Source of the DNA: Haemophilus parainfluenzae
GTDB taxonomy: Bacteria; Pseudomonadota; Gammaproteobacteria; Enterobacterales; Pasteurellaceae
Assembly (NCBI RefSeq): GCF_003252795.1
Contig: NZ_QEPQ01000001.1
Location: 124,001 to 188,000 of the forward strand
Direction of reading: 5' to 3'
Length of the DNA stretch: 64,000 nt
Shown here: in pieces, positions 37,542-47,855 of the stretch
Position numbering within the stretch: the first letter of the stretch is position 1
Layout: the number at the start of each line of letters is the position of its first letter
Translations under genes and position numbers: made by a program
Notes under the pieces: generated by a model
Database searches by the model: none
Seen by the model: only the letters and a program-made list of their open reading frames with translations
Told to the model about the DNA's origin: nothing

Positions 37542-37790
37542 ATGAAAATTCATCTTATTCAGCGCCAAATCACCTTAGATTTTGATAACCAAACTTCCCT
37601 GCTTAACTTTTTAGAACAACATCAGATTCACCATGAATATCAATGTCGTTCAGGTTATTGTGGTTCTTGCCGCGTGAAGATCAAAAAAGGCAAGGTTTCC
37701 TACGCTGAAGAGCCCCTTGCCTTTATTCAACCCGATGAGATTTTGCTGTGTTGTTGTCGGGTGGAAACGGATATTGAATTGGAACTGTGA
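37542..37790 (+). CDS. yfaE: 2Fe-2S ferredoxin-like protein YfaE
   Basis: An 82-residue plant-type ferredoxin with the cluster motif CRSGYCGSCRVKI (first three Cys near residues 36-44) and the fourth Cys in LLCCCRVE (about 70-72). E. coli YfaE repairs the diferric-tyrosyl cofactor of class Ia ribonucleotide reductase. In E. coli it lies beside nrdAB; here it stands alone between unrelated genes, so the assignment rests on sequence and length. Confidence 0.85.
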   Translation: MKIHLIQRQITLDFDNQTSLLNFLEQHQIHHEYQCRSGYCGSCRVKIKKGKVSYAEEPLAFIQPDEILLCCCRVETDIELEL

Positions 37791-37870
37791 TAAGCATATT
37801 TATTAAGATACTTTCCCCTAACTACCTTGATCTCATTGTGTTTTATATAAGCTACTTAAAACTATCTTGC

Positions 37871-38335
37871 TTATCCACGCGTAATGATTTTATACATCAA
37901 TAGGCTAATGCTAATACACGCCCATATAATGAGACATGTATTACGCCGAACCCATCGTTTAAATCGATCCATCAAAGATAAATGTGTTACTTGGATGTCA
38001 TCCGGGTGAATATATACCTCTTCTAAAGAGAGATATGTTTCACCTTCATCACCTCTTACTCTTGTACCATCATTTAGTTTGTTGGCAATGGCGATCAATT
38101 TCTCGATATGTTCATCATCCGTAGTATTAATGTAATATTCGCCCTCAATCCCTTCCGTATAAAAAATAGTAAAAGATTCATCTTCCTTATCATAATAGAA
38201 TTCAAGCTGACCATATTCATCTAAGGATTCCTGCATGTTGAATTCTTTTAAGAGGAAATCTCTAAAATCATTTTTATTAAAGATTAATTTATGAGAATTA
38301 TCTTCCGTATTCACTAAAGAAACATGATAAGCCAT
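37871..38335 (-). CDS. Unknown acidic protein with C-terminal membrane anchor
   Basis: A 154-residue protein I do not recognise. Residues 1-120 are soluble and acidic (several EDE and DDE clusters, EFYYDKEDESFTIFYTEG), then a basic stretch RFKRWVRRN and a single hydrophobic helix LIIWACISISLLMYKII close to the C terminus. This is the layout of a tail-anchored membrane protein with its body in the cytoplasm. There is no signal peptide. It is flanked by the dapB terminator, so it has its own promoter. Small acidic orphans like this are sometimes immunity proteins, but no toxin gene is near. Confidence 0.65.
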   Translation of the reverse strand: MAYHVSLVNTEDNSHKLIFNKNDFRDFLLKEFNMQESLDEYGQLEFYYDKEDESFTIFYTEGIEGEYYINTTDDEHIEKLIAIANKLNDGTRVRGDEGETYLSLEEVYIHPDDIQVTHLSLMDRFKRWVRRNTCLIIWACISISLLMYKIITRG

Positions 38336-38371
38336 TATTTATCCTCTATTTGGTATTACTGCTAGTTACTT

Positions 38372-38404
38372 AAAAAATAGGCACCCGCTGAGAAGCGCGT
38401 GCCT
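38372..38404 (-). terminator. dapB terminator
   Basis: The arms AGGCAC (38379-38384) and GTGCCT (38399-38404), extended by inner GC pairs, form a hairpin followed on the minus strand by ATTTTTTA. It lies about 40 bases past the dapB stop. Confidence 0.75.
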
Positions 38405-38441
38405 TTATATGGTAAGTGTATTAAAAAAACAAAGACAATCG

Positions 38442-39891
<1,450 letters not shown>

Positions 39892-39898
<7 letters not shown>

Positions 39899-40386
39899 GG
39901 CAAGCCTACGATACGTAATATCGCAATTACGATAACAGCGTAGCCTGCTGCTAAAACATCATCCACCATAATCCCAAAACCACTTTCCAGTTTTTGGTCA
40001 AAATAACGGATAGGATAAGGTTTTAAAATATCGAAGAAACGAAACAATACAAAGGCAATCACAATCCAAGGGAACGACAAAGTTGGAATCGCGGCTAACA
40101 CGATAAATACCCCAACAAATTCATCCCAAACAATGGAACCGTGATCATGAACGCCCATATCATCTGCGGTTTTTTGGCATAGATAACAGCCAAGCACAAA
40201 GCAAAGTGCGGTCAAAATTAGAAAGATTTTTAGTCCAAGACAAGCTAATAATGCCGAACCTAAAATCGTTCCGGCTAAACTTCCCCATGTGCCCGGAGCA
40301 GGACGAATTAATCCTGAACCAAAACCTAATGCAAGTAAATGAACTGGATTTTTTAAGCTAATTTTATCAAGAGGTGAACTATTCAT
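39892..40386 (-). CDS. pgpA: Phosphatidylglycerophosphatase A
   Basis: PgpA removes the phosphate from phosphatidylglycerophosphate in membrane lipid synthesis. The 164-residue protein has the family motif GFGSGLIRPAPGTWGSLAG (about 21-39), DEFVGVFIVL (about 92-101) and several membrane helices, ending in GIMVDDVLAAGYA. It overlaps thiL by one base and the rhtB-like gene by 7. An uptake signal (40204-40212) encodes part of a membrane helix (LILTAL). Confidence 0.94.
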
Positions 40387-41366
40387 TATTTATCCTTAAA
40401 ATGATCGAAGCCAGACGGCACTTGATAATTGATTACACGTCCATCTTTTAAAAAAGTAATCGGATTGTTATTTTGCGAAACGATTTTTCCGATACAAGTG
40501 CAAGGTACATTCAACGATTGGGATAACTTCTCAATCTCAGATTTTTTATTTGCGGGAATCGTAAAGCAAAGCTCATAATCTTCCCCGCCACTTAATGCAA
40601 ACGCTTCTGCCTTTTCTAAGCTATATGTTTTTTTGAGTGATGTAGATAAAGGCAAGGAAGATAACTCAATCTCTGCAGAACATTGGCTTCTTGTTAAAAT
40701 ATGTCCTAAATCAGTGACAAGACCATCTGAAATATCAATGCATGAATGCGCTACATCCACTAAGGTTTGACCCAATTCAACACGTGGTGTTGGGTGAAGA
40801 TGACGTTTGACTAAAAATTCAGTATCAAAACCGACCACACTTTTACCTTGTAAGATCCAATTTAAACCCGCCGCGCTATCACCTAACGTGCCCGATACAT
40901 AAATTAAATCACCGACTTTCGCTTTGTGTCGGAATAAAGCCTTTCCTTTTGATACGAAACCTTGTGCCGTAATGGTTACAGAAAGTAGGCCCTTTGTTGT
41001 ATCACCACCAATTAATGTTACATCATATTGATTTAATATATCAAACAAGCTTTGACTAAATTGGCTTATCCAGTTTTCATCAATTTCAGGTAATGTGAGT
41101 GCGAGAGAAATCCAAGCGGGTTTCGCGCCCATAGCAGCTAAATCACTTAGATTTGTCGCGATAGCTTTATACGCTAAATCTTGGGGAGAAATGGAAGATA
41201 AAAAATGCGTGCCCTCGACCATTGTATCGGTGGTAATGGCAAGCTGATAGCCTTCAGGAATATGGGTGATCGCACAATCATCCCCAATACTGAAATCAAC
41301 AAAGTGTTGATTGCCTTTTTGTATTGAGAAATATAGCTTTATAAGATCAAATTCACCCGTACTCAT
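40386..41366 (-). CDS. thiL: Thiamine-monophosphate kinase
   Basis: ThiL phosphorylates thiamine monophosphate to the active diphosphate. The 326-residue protein shows FSIGDDCAITHI, TDTMVEGTHFL, LSDLAAMGAKPAW (about 75-87), IGGDTTKG and CIDISDGLVTDLGHI, all family landmarks. It sits downstream of nusB behind a terminator-like hairpin, in the order nusB-thiL-pgpA common in gamma-proteobacteria. Confidence 0.95.
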   Translation of the reverse strand: MSTGEFDLIKLYFSIQKGNQHFVDFSIGDDCAITHIPEGYQLAITTDTMVEGTHFLSSISPQDLAYKAIATNLSDLAAMGAKPAWISLALTLPEIDENWISQFSQSLFDILNQYDVTLIGGDTTKGLLSVTITAQGFVSKGKALFRHKAKVGDLIYVSGTLGDSAAGLNWILQGKSVVGFDTEFLVKRHLHPTPRVELGQTLVDVAHSCIDISDGLVTDLGHILTRSQCSAEIELSSLPLSTSLKKTYSLEKAEAFALSGGEDYELCFTIPANKKSEIEKLSQSLNVPCTCIGKIVSQNNNPITFLKDGRVINYQVPSGFDHFKDK

Positions 41367-41380
41367 TTTATCTTTGCACT

Positions 41381-41410
41381 AAAAAACAAAGGGCAGACAT
41401 TTGTCTACCC
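41381..41410 (-). terminator. Terminator between nusB and thiL
   Basis: On the minus strand GGGTAGAC and GTCTGCCC pair around a 4-base loop, followed by TTTGTTTTTT. It lies just after nusB and may reduce readthrough into thiL. Confidence 0.75.
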
Positions 41411-41423
41411 TACATTTGAATTA

Positions 41424-41861
41424 TTATTTGCGACCTAATGCAGGAGCGACTTTATCCAATACACCGTTAATGTATTTATGGCTTTCATCTGCACCAAACA
41501 CTTTCGCCACTTCAATCGCCTCGTTAATCGCCACTTTATACGGCACATCTGGCTCAAATTGAAGTTCATAAACCGCTAAGCGTAAAATCGCTTTTTCAAT
41601 CGGATCTAATTCATCCAATGTACGATCTAAATAATGGCTCATTGAAAAATCAACGGCTTCTACATTCGCTACAGTTTGACGGAAAAGGCGGCTAAAATAA
41701 GGTTTATCCACACCTTTTAAATCTTGATCCACAACGAACGTGAGTTCCACTTGTTCTGGTGCGTTACCAGAAATCGCCCAAGAATATAATGCTTGAACTG
41801 CACATTCTCTCGCTCTACGACGTGGCGATACTTTTTTTACAGGTTCTTTTTTCTCTGTCAT
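41424..41861 (-). CDS. nusB: Transcription antitermination factor NusB
   Basis: NusB with NusE binds boxA RNA in rRNA transcripts. The 145-residue helical protein shows [15 protein letters not shown] (about 14-28), [19 protein letters not shown] (about 81-99) and the [27 protein letters not shown] block. It starts 5 bases after the ribH stop. Confidence 0.95.
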   Translation of the reverse strand: MTEKKEPVKKVSPRRRARECAVQALYSWAISGNAPEQVELTFVVDQDLKGVDKPYFSRLFRQTVANVEAVDFSMSHYLDRTLDELDPIEKAILRLAVYELQFEPDVPYKVAINEAIEVAKVFGADESHKYINGVLDKVAPALGRK

Positions 41862-41866
41862 TGGAA

Positions 41867-42340
41867 TTATGCCGCATCAATTTGTTGTAAAAGGTTCACC
41901 ATTTCAAGTGCTGTTAATGCTGCTTCAGCACCTTTGTTACCTGCTTTAGTGCCCGCACGCTCGATAGCTTGTTCAATGTTTTCAGTCGTTAAAACACCAA
42001 ATGCGACAGGAATTTCAGCTTGCATTGCCACTTGACCTAAACCGCTGCTTGCTTCACCCGCTACATATTCAAAATGAGCTGTTCCACCACGGATTACCGT
42101 ACCCAATGCGACGATTGCATCAAATTTTTTGCTTTCAGCTAAACGACGTGCCACTAGTGGAAGTTCATAGGCACCTGGTGCACGAACGATTGTGATATTC
42201 TCATCTTTCACTTGGCCGATACGTTTTAATGCATCTACCGCACCTTCTAATAAACTTTCATTAATAAAACTGTTAAAACGAGCAATCACCACTGCGATTT
42301 TAGCATTTGGCGCCGCTACCGCTCCTTCTAAAACTTTCAT
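41867..42340 (-). CDS. ribH: Lumazine synthase (RibH/RibE)
   Basis: This enzyme joins 5-amino-6-ribitylaminouracil with dihydroxybutanone phosphate to make lumazine, the last step but one to riboflavin. The 157-residue protein contains [34 protein letters not shown] and [19 protein letters not shown] (about 82-100, active-site His). No FMN riboswitch is seen upstream. Confidence 0.96.
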   Translation of the reverse strand: MKVLEGAVAAPNAKIAVVIARFNSFINESLLEGAVDALKRIGQVKDENITIVRAPGAYELPLVARRLAESKKFDAIVALGTVIRGGTAHFEYVAGEASSGLGQVAMQAEIPVAFGVLTTENIEQAIERAGTKAGNKGAEAALTALEMVNLLQQIDAA

Positions 42341-42390
42341 ACTTTTTCCTAATCTGAATGAACAATAAATTTGACGGTGGATTTTAGCAT

Positions 42391-42429
42391 AAAAAGAAAC
42401 CCTGTGGAAATAATCCGACAGGGTTTTCT
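42391..42429 (-). terminator. glgP terminator
   Basis: The arms AAACCCTGT (42397-42405) and ACAGGGTTT (42418-42426) form a 9-base stem with a 12-base loop; on the minus strand a TCTTTTT run follows. It closes the glycogen operon. Confidence 0.88.
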
Positions 42430-42445
42430 ATGAGTGGAAAAGAAC

Positions 42446-44911
42446 TTACTTCTCGAGTTTTAACGGTTCAATTTTCCAGATATTTTTCGCATATTCAAGA
42501 ATTGTACGGTCTGATGAGAAGAAGCCCATGTTCACCATATTTTGAATGGTACTTGCTATCCATACGTCACGATCTTGATATTTTTTATCTACTGCTTTTT
42601 GCGCTTCCACATAACTACGGAAATCAGCAAAAGATTGGTAATAATCGTGGTATTGTAAACCTTGAATGAGAGAGTGATAACGGTTCGGTTCTTCCGGAGA
42701 GAAGTCACCACGAATGATTTGGTCAATAACTTCACGTAATTGCTCGTCATTTTGATAATAATCAAACGGACGATAACCTTCGCGACGTAATGCTTCCACT
42801 TGTTCAACCGTATTACCAAAGATAAAGATGTGGTCTTCACCAACATTATCTAAAATCTCAACGTTCGCACCATCAAGCGTACCCAATGTTAACGCTCCAT
42901 TTAAGGCAAACTTCATGTTACTGGTACCCGATGCTTCTGTTCCTGCAAGAGAGATTTGCTCAGAAATATCTGCCGCTGGAATGATTAATTGTGCAAGACT
43001 TACGCTGTAGTTCGGAATAAAGACAACTTTTAAACGACCTTTTAAGCGTTCATCATTATTGATGACACTTGCCACATCGTTAATCAAACGAATGGTTTGT
43101 TTTGCTGCATAGTAAGCTGAAGCCGCTTTACCCGCTAAAATGAACACACGTGGCTGCCAATCTTTTTCTGGATGAGCAAGCATTTCGTTATAACGTGCAA
43201 TAATGTGTAACACATTAAGCATTTGACGTTTGTATTCGTGAATACGTTTTACTTGTACGTCAAATAAAGCATGTGGATCTAAATCGATATCAAGTGTTTT
43301 CTTCACATATTGTGCTAATTTCACTTTGTTATCGTATTTAATATCTGCTACTGCACGCTTAAATTCACCTTTATCTGCAAACGCTTTAAGTTTTTCAATT
43401 TGGCTTAAATCGCAACGCCATTCAGAACCAATATATTGATCAAATAAAGCCGCTAATTTCGGGTTCGCTACGGCAAGCCAACGACGCGGTGTCACACCGT
43501 TTGTTACATTGGTGAAACGTTCTGGATAGATACGAGCAAAATCAGCAAAGGTTGATGTCACCATAAGATCTGAGTGAATCGCCGCAACACCGTTCACTTT
43601 ATGCGAACCCACAACAGACAACCATCCCATACGCACTTTACGTTGATATCCTTCTTCGATAAGTGAAACGCGACGGATAAAGTCCATATCAGTCGTAACA
43701 TACGTTTTCACATATTCAAGGAAATGATCATTAATTTCAAAAATCATTTGTAAGTGACGAGGTAAGATCTTCGCCATCATTTCTACCGGCCAGGTTTCTA
43801 ATGCTTCTGACATTAAAGTATGGCAAGTGTAAGAGAAAATACGACGAGTCACATCCCAAGCGTTTTGCCATGAGTAACCGTGTAAATCGATTAAAATACG
43901 CATCAACTCAGGAATGGCTAATGCTGGGTGGGTATCATTCAAGTGAATCGCCACTTTATCAGCAAGATTATTCAATGTACCGTGTGTTCTTAAATGGCGA
44001 CGGAGAATATCTTGCAAAGAAGCTGATACTAAGAAGTACTCTTGACGTAAGCGTAACTCACGACCATTCCAGGTGGAATCATCAGGATAAAGTACACGAG
44101 AAAGGTTTTGGTTAGCGGAACGCGTTGCCACCGCCGCTAAATGATCACCACGGTTAAATTCAGCTAAATCAAATAACTCTCCACCATGCGCAGACCATAA
44201 ACGTAAAGTCGATGCCGAATCATTTTTATAGCCTGGGATCATTTGGTCGTATGCAAGTGCGGTCACTTTTTCAGCCGGATTCCAGATACATTTTTTATCT
44301 TCAAAATAAATATGACCACCAAAATCAATACTGAAACGTTTTGATGGACGCATAAATTCCCAAGGTGCACCTTTTTCCAACCAATCATCTGGACGTTCAA
44401 CCTGTTGACCATTTTCAATTTTTTGGCGGAACATACCGTATTCATAACGAATACCATAACCCATCGCAGGAATGGCTAATGTTGCCAATGAATCCATAAA
44501 GCAAGCAGCAAGGCGACCTAACCCCCCATTACCTAAACCAGGATCCACTTCTTTTTCAATAATCTCTTCCAAATCAACATTTAATTCAGCCAAGGCTTTT
44601 TCTGCCACGTCATAAACACCTTCTGCGATCATCGCATTAGAAAGTGTACGGCCGATTAAGAATTCCATAGAAAGGTAATAAACACGACGGGTTTCTTCTG
44701 CACGAGATTGACGAGCGGTGGTAATCCAGCCTTCAGTCACTAAATCACGTACCGCATGAAGGGTCGCATTTAGCCAATCGCGTTGACTCGCCTCTTTTGG
44801 TGAACGACCAATTAAGAAAATTAATTTATAAACAATTGCTTTTTTCACGCCTTCAACATCAAGACTTGGTCGATTGTAGAGAAATGGCGAATCAAAATTG
44901 TCCATGATCAT
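42446..44911 (-). CDS. glgP: Glycogen/maltodextrin phosphorylase
   Basis: GlgP releases glucose 1-phosphate from glycogen ends. The protein is 821 residues from the preferred start ATG 44911 (GAGG 11 bases before); ATG 44905 is an alternative, and a longer frame to 44944 is unlikely. Visible landmarks are [36 protein letters not shown], and the PLP site [21 protein letters not shown]. It is the last gene of the glg operon, behind a strong hairpin, so it may be expressed at a lower or different level. Confidence 0.95.
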   Translation of the reverse strand: MIMDNFDSPFLYNRPSLDVEGVKKAIVYKLIFLIGRSPKEASQRDWLNATLHAVRDLVTEGWITTARQSRAEETRRVYYLSMEFLIGRTLSNAMIAEGVYDVAEKALAELNVDLEEIIEKEVDPGLGNGGLGRLAACFMDSLATLAIPAMGYGIRYEYGMFRQKIENGQQVERPDDWLEKGAPWEFMRPSKRFSIDFGGHIYFEDKKCIWNPAEKVTALAYDQMIPGYKNDSASTLRLWSAHGGELFDLAEFNRGDHLAAVATRSANQNLSRVLYPDDSTWNGRELRLRQEYFLVSASLQDILRRHLRTHGTLNNLADKVAIHLNDTHPALAIPELMRILIDLHGYSWQNAWDVTRRIFSYTCHTLMSEALETWPVEMMAKILPRHLQMIFEINDHFLEYVKTYVTTDMDFIRRVSLIEEGYQRKVRMGWLSVVGSHKVNGVAAIHSDLMVTSTFADFARIYPERFTNVTNGVTPRRWLAVANPKLAALFDQYIGSEWRCDLSQIEKLKAFADKGEFKRAVADIKYDNKVKLAQYVKKTLDIDLDPHALFDVQVKRIHEYKRQMLNVLHIIARYNEMLAHPEKDWQPRVFILAGKAASAYYAAKQTIRLINDVASVINNDERLKGRLKVVFIPNYSVSLAQLIIPAADISEQISLAGTEASGTSNMKFALNGALTLGTLDGANVEILDNVGEDHIFIFGNTVEQVEALRREGYRPFDYYQNDEQLREVIDQIIRGDFSPEEPNRYHSLIQGLQYHDYYQSFADFRSYVEAQKAVDKKYQDRDVWIASTIQNMVNMGFFSSDRTILEYAKNIWKIEPLKLEK

Positions 44912-44961
44912 AGAAAATAAAACCTCAATAAAAAAATCGCGCAAATTTTAAGCTTTTTTAC

Positions 44962-45012
44962 GAAAAAAACAACAAAAATTCCCCCTTCAAAGGCGATTAT
45001 TTCGAAGAGGGA
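44962..45012 (-). terminator. Hairpin between glgA and glgP
   Basis: On the minus strand TCCCTCTTC pairs with GAAGGGGGA (one G:T pair) across a 15-base loop and is followed by ATTTTTGTTGTTTTTTT. It has the form of an intrinsic terminator inside the operon, so glgP readthrough may be partial. Confidence 0.7.
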
Positions 45013-45026
45013 GTCAATCCATTGAA

Positions 45027-46466
45027 TTATGAGTTTAAAATGCTTAAATAGAGCTGCTCATATTGAGCGGCCGCATTTTTCCAACTAAAGTCCTGTGCCA
45101 TGGCATTATTACGCACCATCGCCCAAACACGTTGTTTTTGCCACAAGGCAAAGGCATGCTGGATAGCACTTCGTAAATCATCTGCTTCGGCTTTTTGGAA
45201 TACAAAACCTGTTGCAGTACGCACTTTAATGCTTTCACTTGTACTGTTCGTGACAGTATCTGCTAATCCTCCCGTCGCACGAACAAGCGGCAATGTGCCA
45301 TATTGCAACCCATATAATTGAGTTAATCCACAAGGTTCAAAGCGGCTTGGTACCAAAATGACATCACCACCGGCAACCATTAAATGTGAAAGTGCTTCAT
45401 CATAGCCAATTTTTACTGCAATATTTTCTGGGTAACGTTGTGCTAATTGGCAAATACCCTCTTCCAAATGTTTTGCACCAGAACCGAGAATGGTTAGTTG
45501 GCCACCTTGTTTAACAATTTCATCCGCTGTGGCAATCAGTAAATCTACGCCTTTTTGTTCTGTTAAGCGAGTCACCATCACAAATAAAAGTGCATCAGGT
45601 TGTTGTGGCAAATTAAAATAAGCTTGTAAATCCGTTTTATTTTTCTTCTTACCCGCGATGGCTTTCAATTTGTAGTGATGCTGAATATAAGCATCACAAC
45701 TTGGATGCCAAATTTCTTGATCAACACCATTTAAAATCCCCACCAACTTGCCAGCTTCACGTAAACCTGTTAACAAGCCTTGCAATCCATAAGCAAAGTC
45801 TGGTGTGGTAATTTCTTTCGCATAAGTTGGACTCACTGCTGTGACCATATCAGAATAATAGAGACCTGCTTTCAAATATGAAATTTGACCAAATAACTCT
45901 AAACCATCAACATGGAACATCCCTTCTGGCAATCCAATTTCATGTAAATGACGGTGGGCAAATTGTCCTTGATATGCCAGGTTATGAATCGTAAATACTG
46001 ATTTTGCAGGACGACCTTTATTAAAGAGATAAGCGGCGGCTAAACCTGCATGCCAATCATGAGCATGAACCACTTCAGCTCGCCACCAACTATCTAAGCC
46101 TGTCGCAAGCTCTGCCCCCACCCAACCTAATAACGCAAAACGCTTATAGTTATCGGCATAATCGTTGTAATCGGTATCATGATAAGGATTTCCTTCTCGC
46201 CAATAGAGATGTGGTGCATCAATCAGATAAATCCCCACGCCATTGTATTCGCCATAACGCAATACAACATGACCAGCAAAATTATCAAATTCTGTGACAA
46301 CATGCGTATTCTCAATACCTGCAGAAATTTTTGGATAAGCCGGCAATAAAATACGCGTATCGATACCAATTTCTTTTTGTGCAAAAGGTAACGCTCCTAA
46401 AACATCAGCGAGTCCGCCAGTTTTTAATAAGGGATACAGCTCCGAGCAAACATGTAAAACTCTCAT
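45027..46466 (-). CDS. glgA: Glycogen synthase (ADP-glucose)
   Basis: GlgA adds glucose from ADP-glucose to the growing alpha-1,4 chain. The 479-residue GT5 protein has the ADP-glucose motif KTGGLADVLGALP (about 15-27) and the C-terminal VPSRFEPCGLTQLYGLQYGT block (about 376-395) with TGGLADTV. AAGGAA precedes the ATG. The gap to glgC holds a 10-base hairpin. Confidence 0.96.
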   Translation of the reverse strand: MRVLHVCSELYPLLKTGGLADVLGALPFAQKEIGIDTRILLPAYPKISAGIENTHVVTEFDNFAGHVVLRYGEYNGVGIYLIDAPHLYWREGNPYHDTDYNDYADNYKRFALLGWVGAELATGLDSWWRAEVVHAHDWHAGLAAAYLFNKGRPAKSVFTIHNLAYQGQFAHRHLHEIGLPEGMFHVDGLELFGQISYLKAGLYYSDMVTAVSPTYAKEITTPDFAYGLQGLLTGLREAGKLVGILNGVDQEIWHPSCDAYIQHHYKLKAIAGKKKNKTDLQAYFNLPQQPDALLFVMVTRLTEQKGVDLLIATADEIVKQGGQLTILGSGAKHLEEGICQLAQRYPENIAVKIGYDEALSHLMVAGGDVILVPSRFEPCGLTQLYGLQYGTLPLVRATGGLADTVTNSTSESIKVRTATGFVFQKAEADDLRSAIQHAFALWQKQRVWAMVRNNAMAQDFSWKNAAAQYEQLYLSILNS

Positions 46467-46487
46467 AATTTTCCTTTTATACTTAAA

Positions 46488-46515
46488 ATTGTGCTGTCAT
46501 TGATAACAGCACAAT
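46488..46515 (-). terminator. Hairpin between glgC and glgA
   Basis: The arms ATTGTGCTGT (46488-46497) and ACAGCACAAT (46506-46515) are a perfect 10-base stem with an 8-base loop, followed by TTTTAA on the minus strand. It is within the operon, so it is better seen as an RNA-processing or partial termination site than a full terminator. Confidence 0.55.
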
Positions 46516-46556
46516 CTTTTTAGTTCACTTAAAACACTGTCAAAATTGACCGCACT

Positions 46557-47855
46557 TTAGTCCAAATGTTCTTCGTTAGTGACTTCTTCACCTTGCAATT
46601 TTTTCAACATTGTTGAGGTTACAAGTACAACTTTACCGGTAGAACTTACACGGAAACGTTTACTATCAAGGGCTTTGTCCACACCGATTTCCATACCATC
46701 AGGGATGATACAATGGCGATCAATAATACAATCTTTCAATGTACAATTTTTACCAATTTGTACTTGCGGTAACACGACACTGTGATCAACAGTGGAGTCT
46801 TCATCAATTTTGACTCTATCAAACAACACTGAATTACTAATAGATGCATCGGTAATCACACAGCCCCCACCAATAAGCGAATTATCTACCGGTTTAATAT
46901 TGGGTTTTTTATAGAAAAATTTAGATGGATAAGCCTGTACTGGATTACCACGAATTGGCCAACTTTGATCGTAAAGATCTAATTGTGGATGCTCTGAAAC
47001 TAAATCAATATTCGCTTGCCAGAAGCTATCGAGTGTCCCTACATCACGCCAATAAATTTCACCTTCAGTGTTACGCCCCATACAAGAACGGCTGAATGGA
47101 TGCGCATAAAGCACACCTTCTTCTAAGCATTTTGGCAAGACATCTTTACCAAAGTCATGAGATGTGCAAGGTGTGTTCACTTCTCTATCTAGCATTTTAT
47201 AGAGATATTCTGCATCAAAGACATAAATCCCCATAGACGCTAATGAAATATCTGGTTTACCGACCATTGCTGGTGGATCTTTTGGTTTCTCAACAAAGGC
47301 TTTCACTTTAAGATTTTCGTTTACCGCCATGACACCAAATTCACTCGCTTCAGAACGAGGCACCTCAATACAGCCTACTGTACATTTAGCTCCACTTCTC
47401 ACGTGATCCATCAACATGACACTGTAATCTTGTTTATAAATATGGTCGCCAGCAAGAATCAAAATGTATTTTGGGCGATAGTGATTACGGATAATCGCCA
47501 TATTTTGATATACCGCATCCGCTGTCCCACGGTACCACGTAGAATCATCAATTTGTTGACGGGCAGGTAACATATCAACGAATTCACCACGCTCTTGCGG
47601 TAAGAATGACCAACCTGTTTGTAAATGGCGTAATAAAGAGTGAGCGGCATACTGGGTCACAACCCCAATGCGATTCAGACCTGAGTTAATACAGTTGGAA
47701 AGCGCAAAATCAATAATGCGACGATTACCGCCAAAATATAACGCAGGTTTAGCACGTTTATCGGTTAATTCATGTAAACGGGAACCACGACCACCAGCCA
47801 AAATAAGCACTAAAGTATCTTTAACTAATTCATATTTATTAAGATCACTTTTCAT
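46557..47855 (-). CDS. glgC: Glucose-1-phosphate adenylyltransferase
   Basis: GlgC makes ADP-glucose from glucose 1-phosphate and ATP, the controlled step of bacterial glycogen synthesis. From ATG 47855 (GGAG six bases before) it has 432 residues. The nucleotidyltransferase signature LAGGRGSRLHELTDKRAKPA lies at about 18-37, and a C-terminal left-handed beta-helix with hexapeptide repeats begins near 310. The start overlaps glgX by 11 bases, indicating coupling. Confidence 0.96.
   Translation of the reverse strand: MKSDLNKYELVKDTLVLILAGGRGSRLHELTDKRAKPALYFGGNRRIIDFALSNCINSGLNRIGVVTQYAAHSLLRHLQTGWSFLPQERGEFVDMLPARQQIDDSTWYRGTADAVYQNMAIIRNHYRPKYILILAGDHIYKQDYSVMLMDHVRSGAKCTVGCIEVPRSEASEFGVMAVNENLKVKAFVEKPKDPPAMVGKPDISLASMGIYVFDAEYLYKMLDREVNTPCTSHDFGKDVLPKCLEEGVLYAHPFSRSCMGRNTEGEIYWRDVGTLDSFWQANIDLVSEHPQLDLYDQSWPIRGNPVQAYPSKFFYKKPNIKPVDNSLIGGGCVITDASISNSVLFDRVKIDEDSTVDHSVVLPQVQIGKNCTLKDCIIDRHCIIPDGMEIGVDKALDSKRFRVSSTGKVVLVTSTMLKKLQGEEVTNEEHLD

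Noticed and set aside
42341..42445. FMN riboswitch before ribH
   Set aside because: Only about 100 bases, containing the glgP terminator; none of the conserved RFN blocks are visible.
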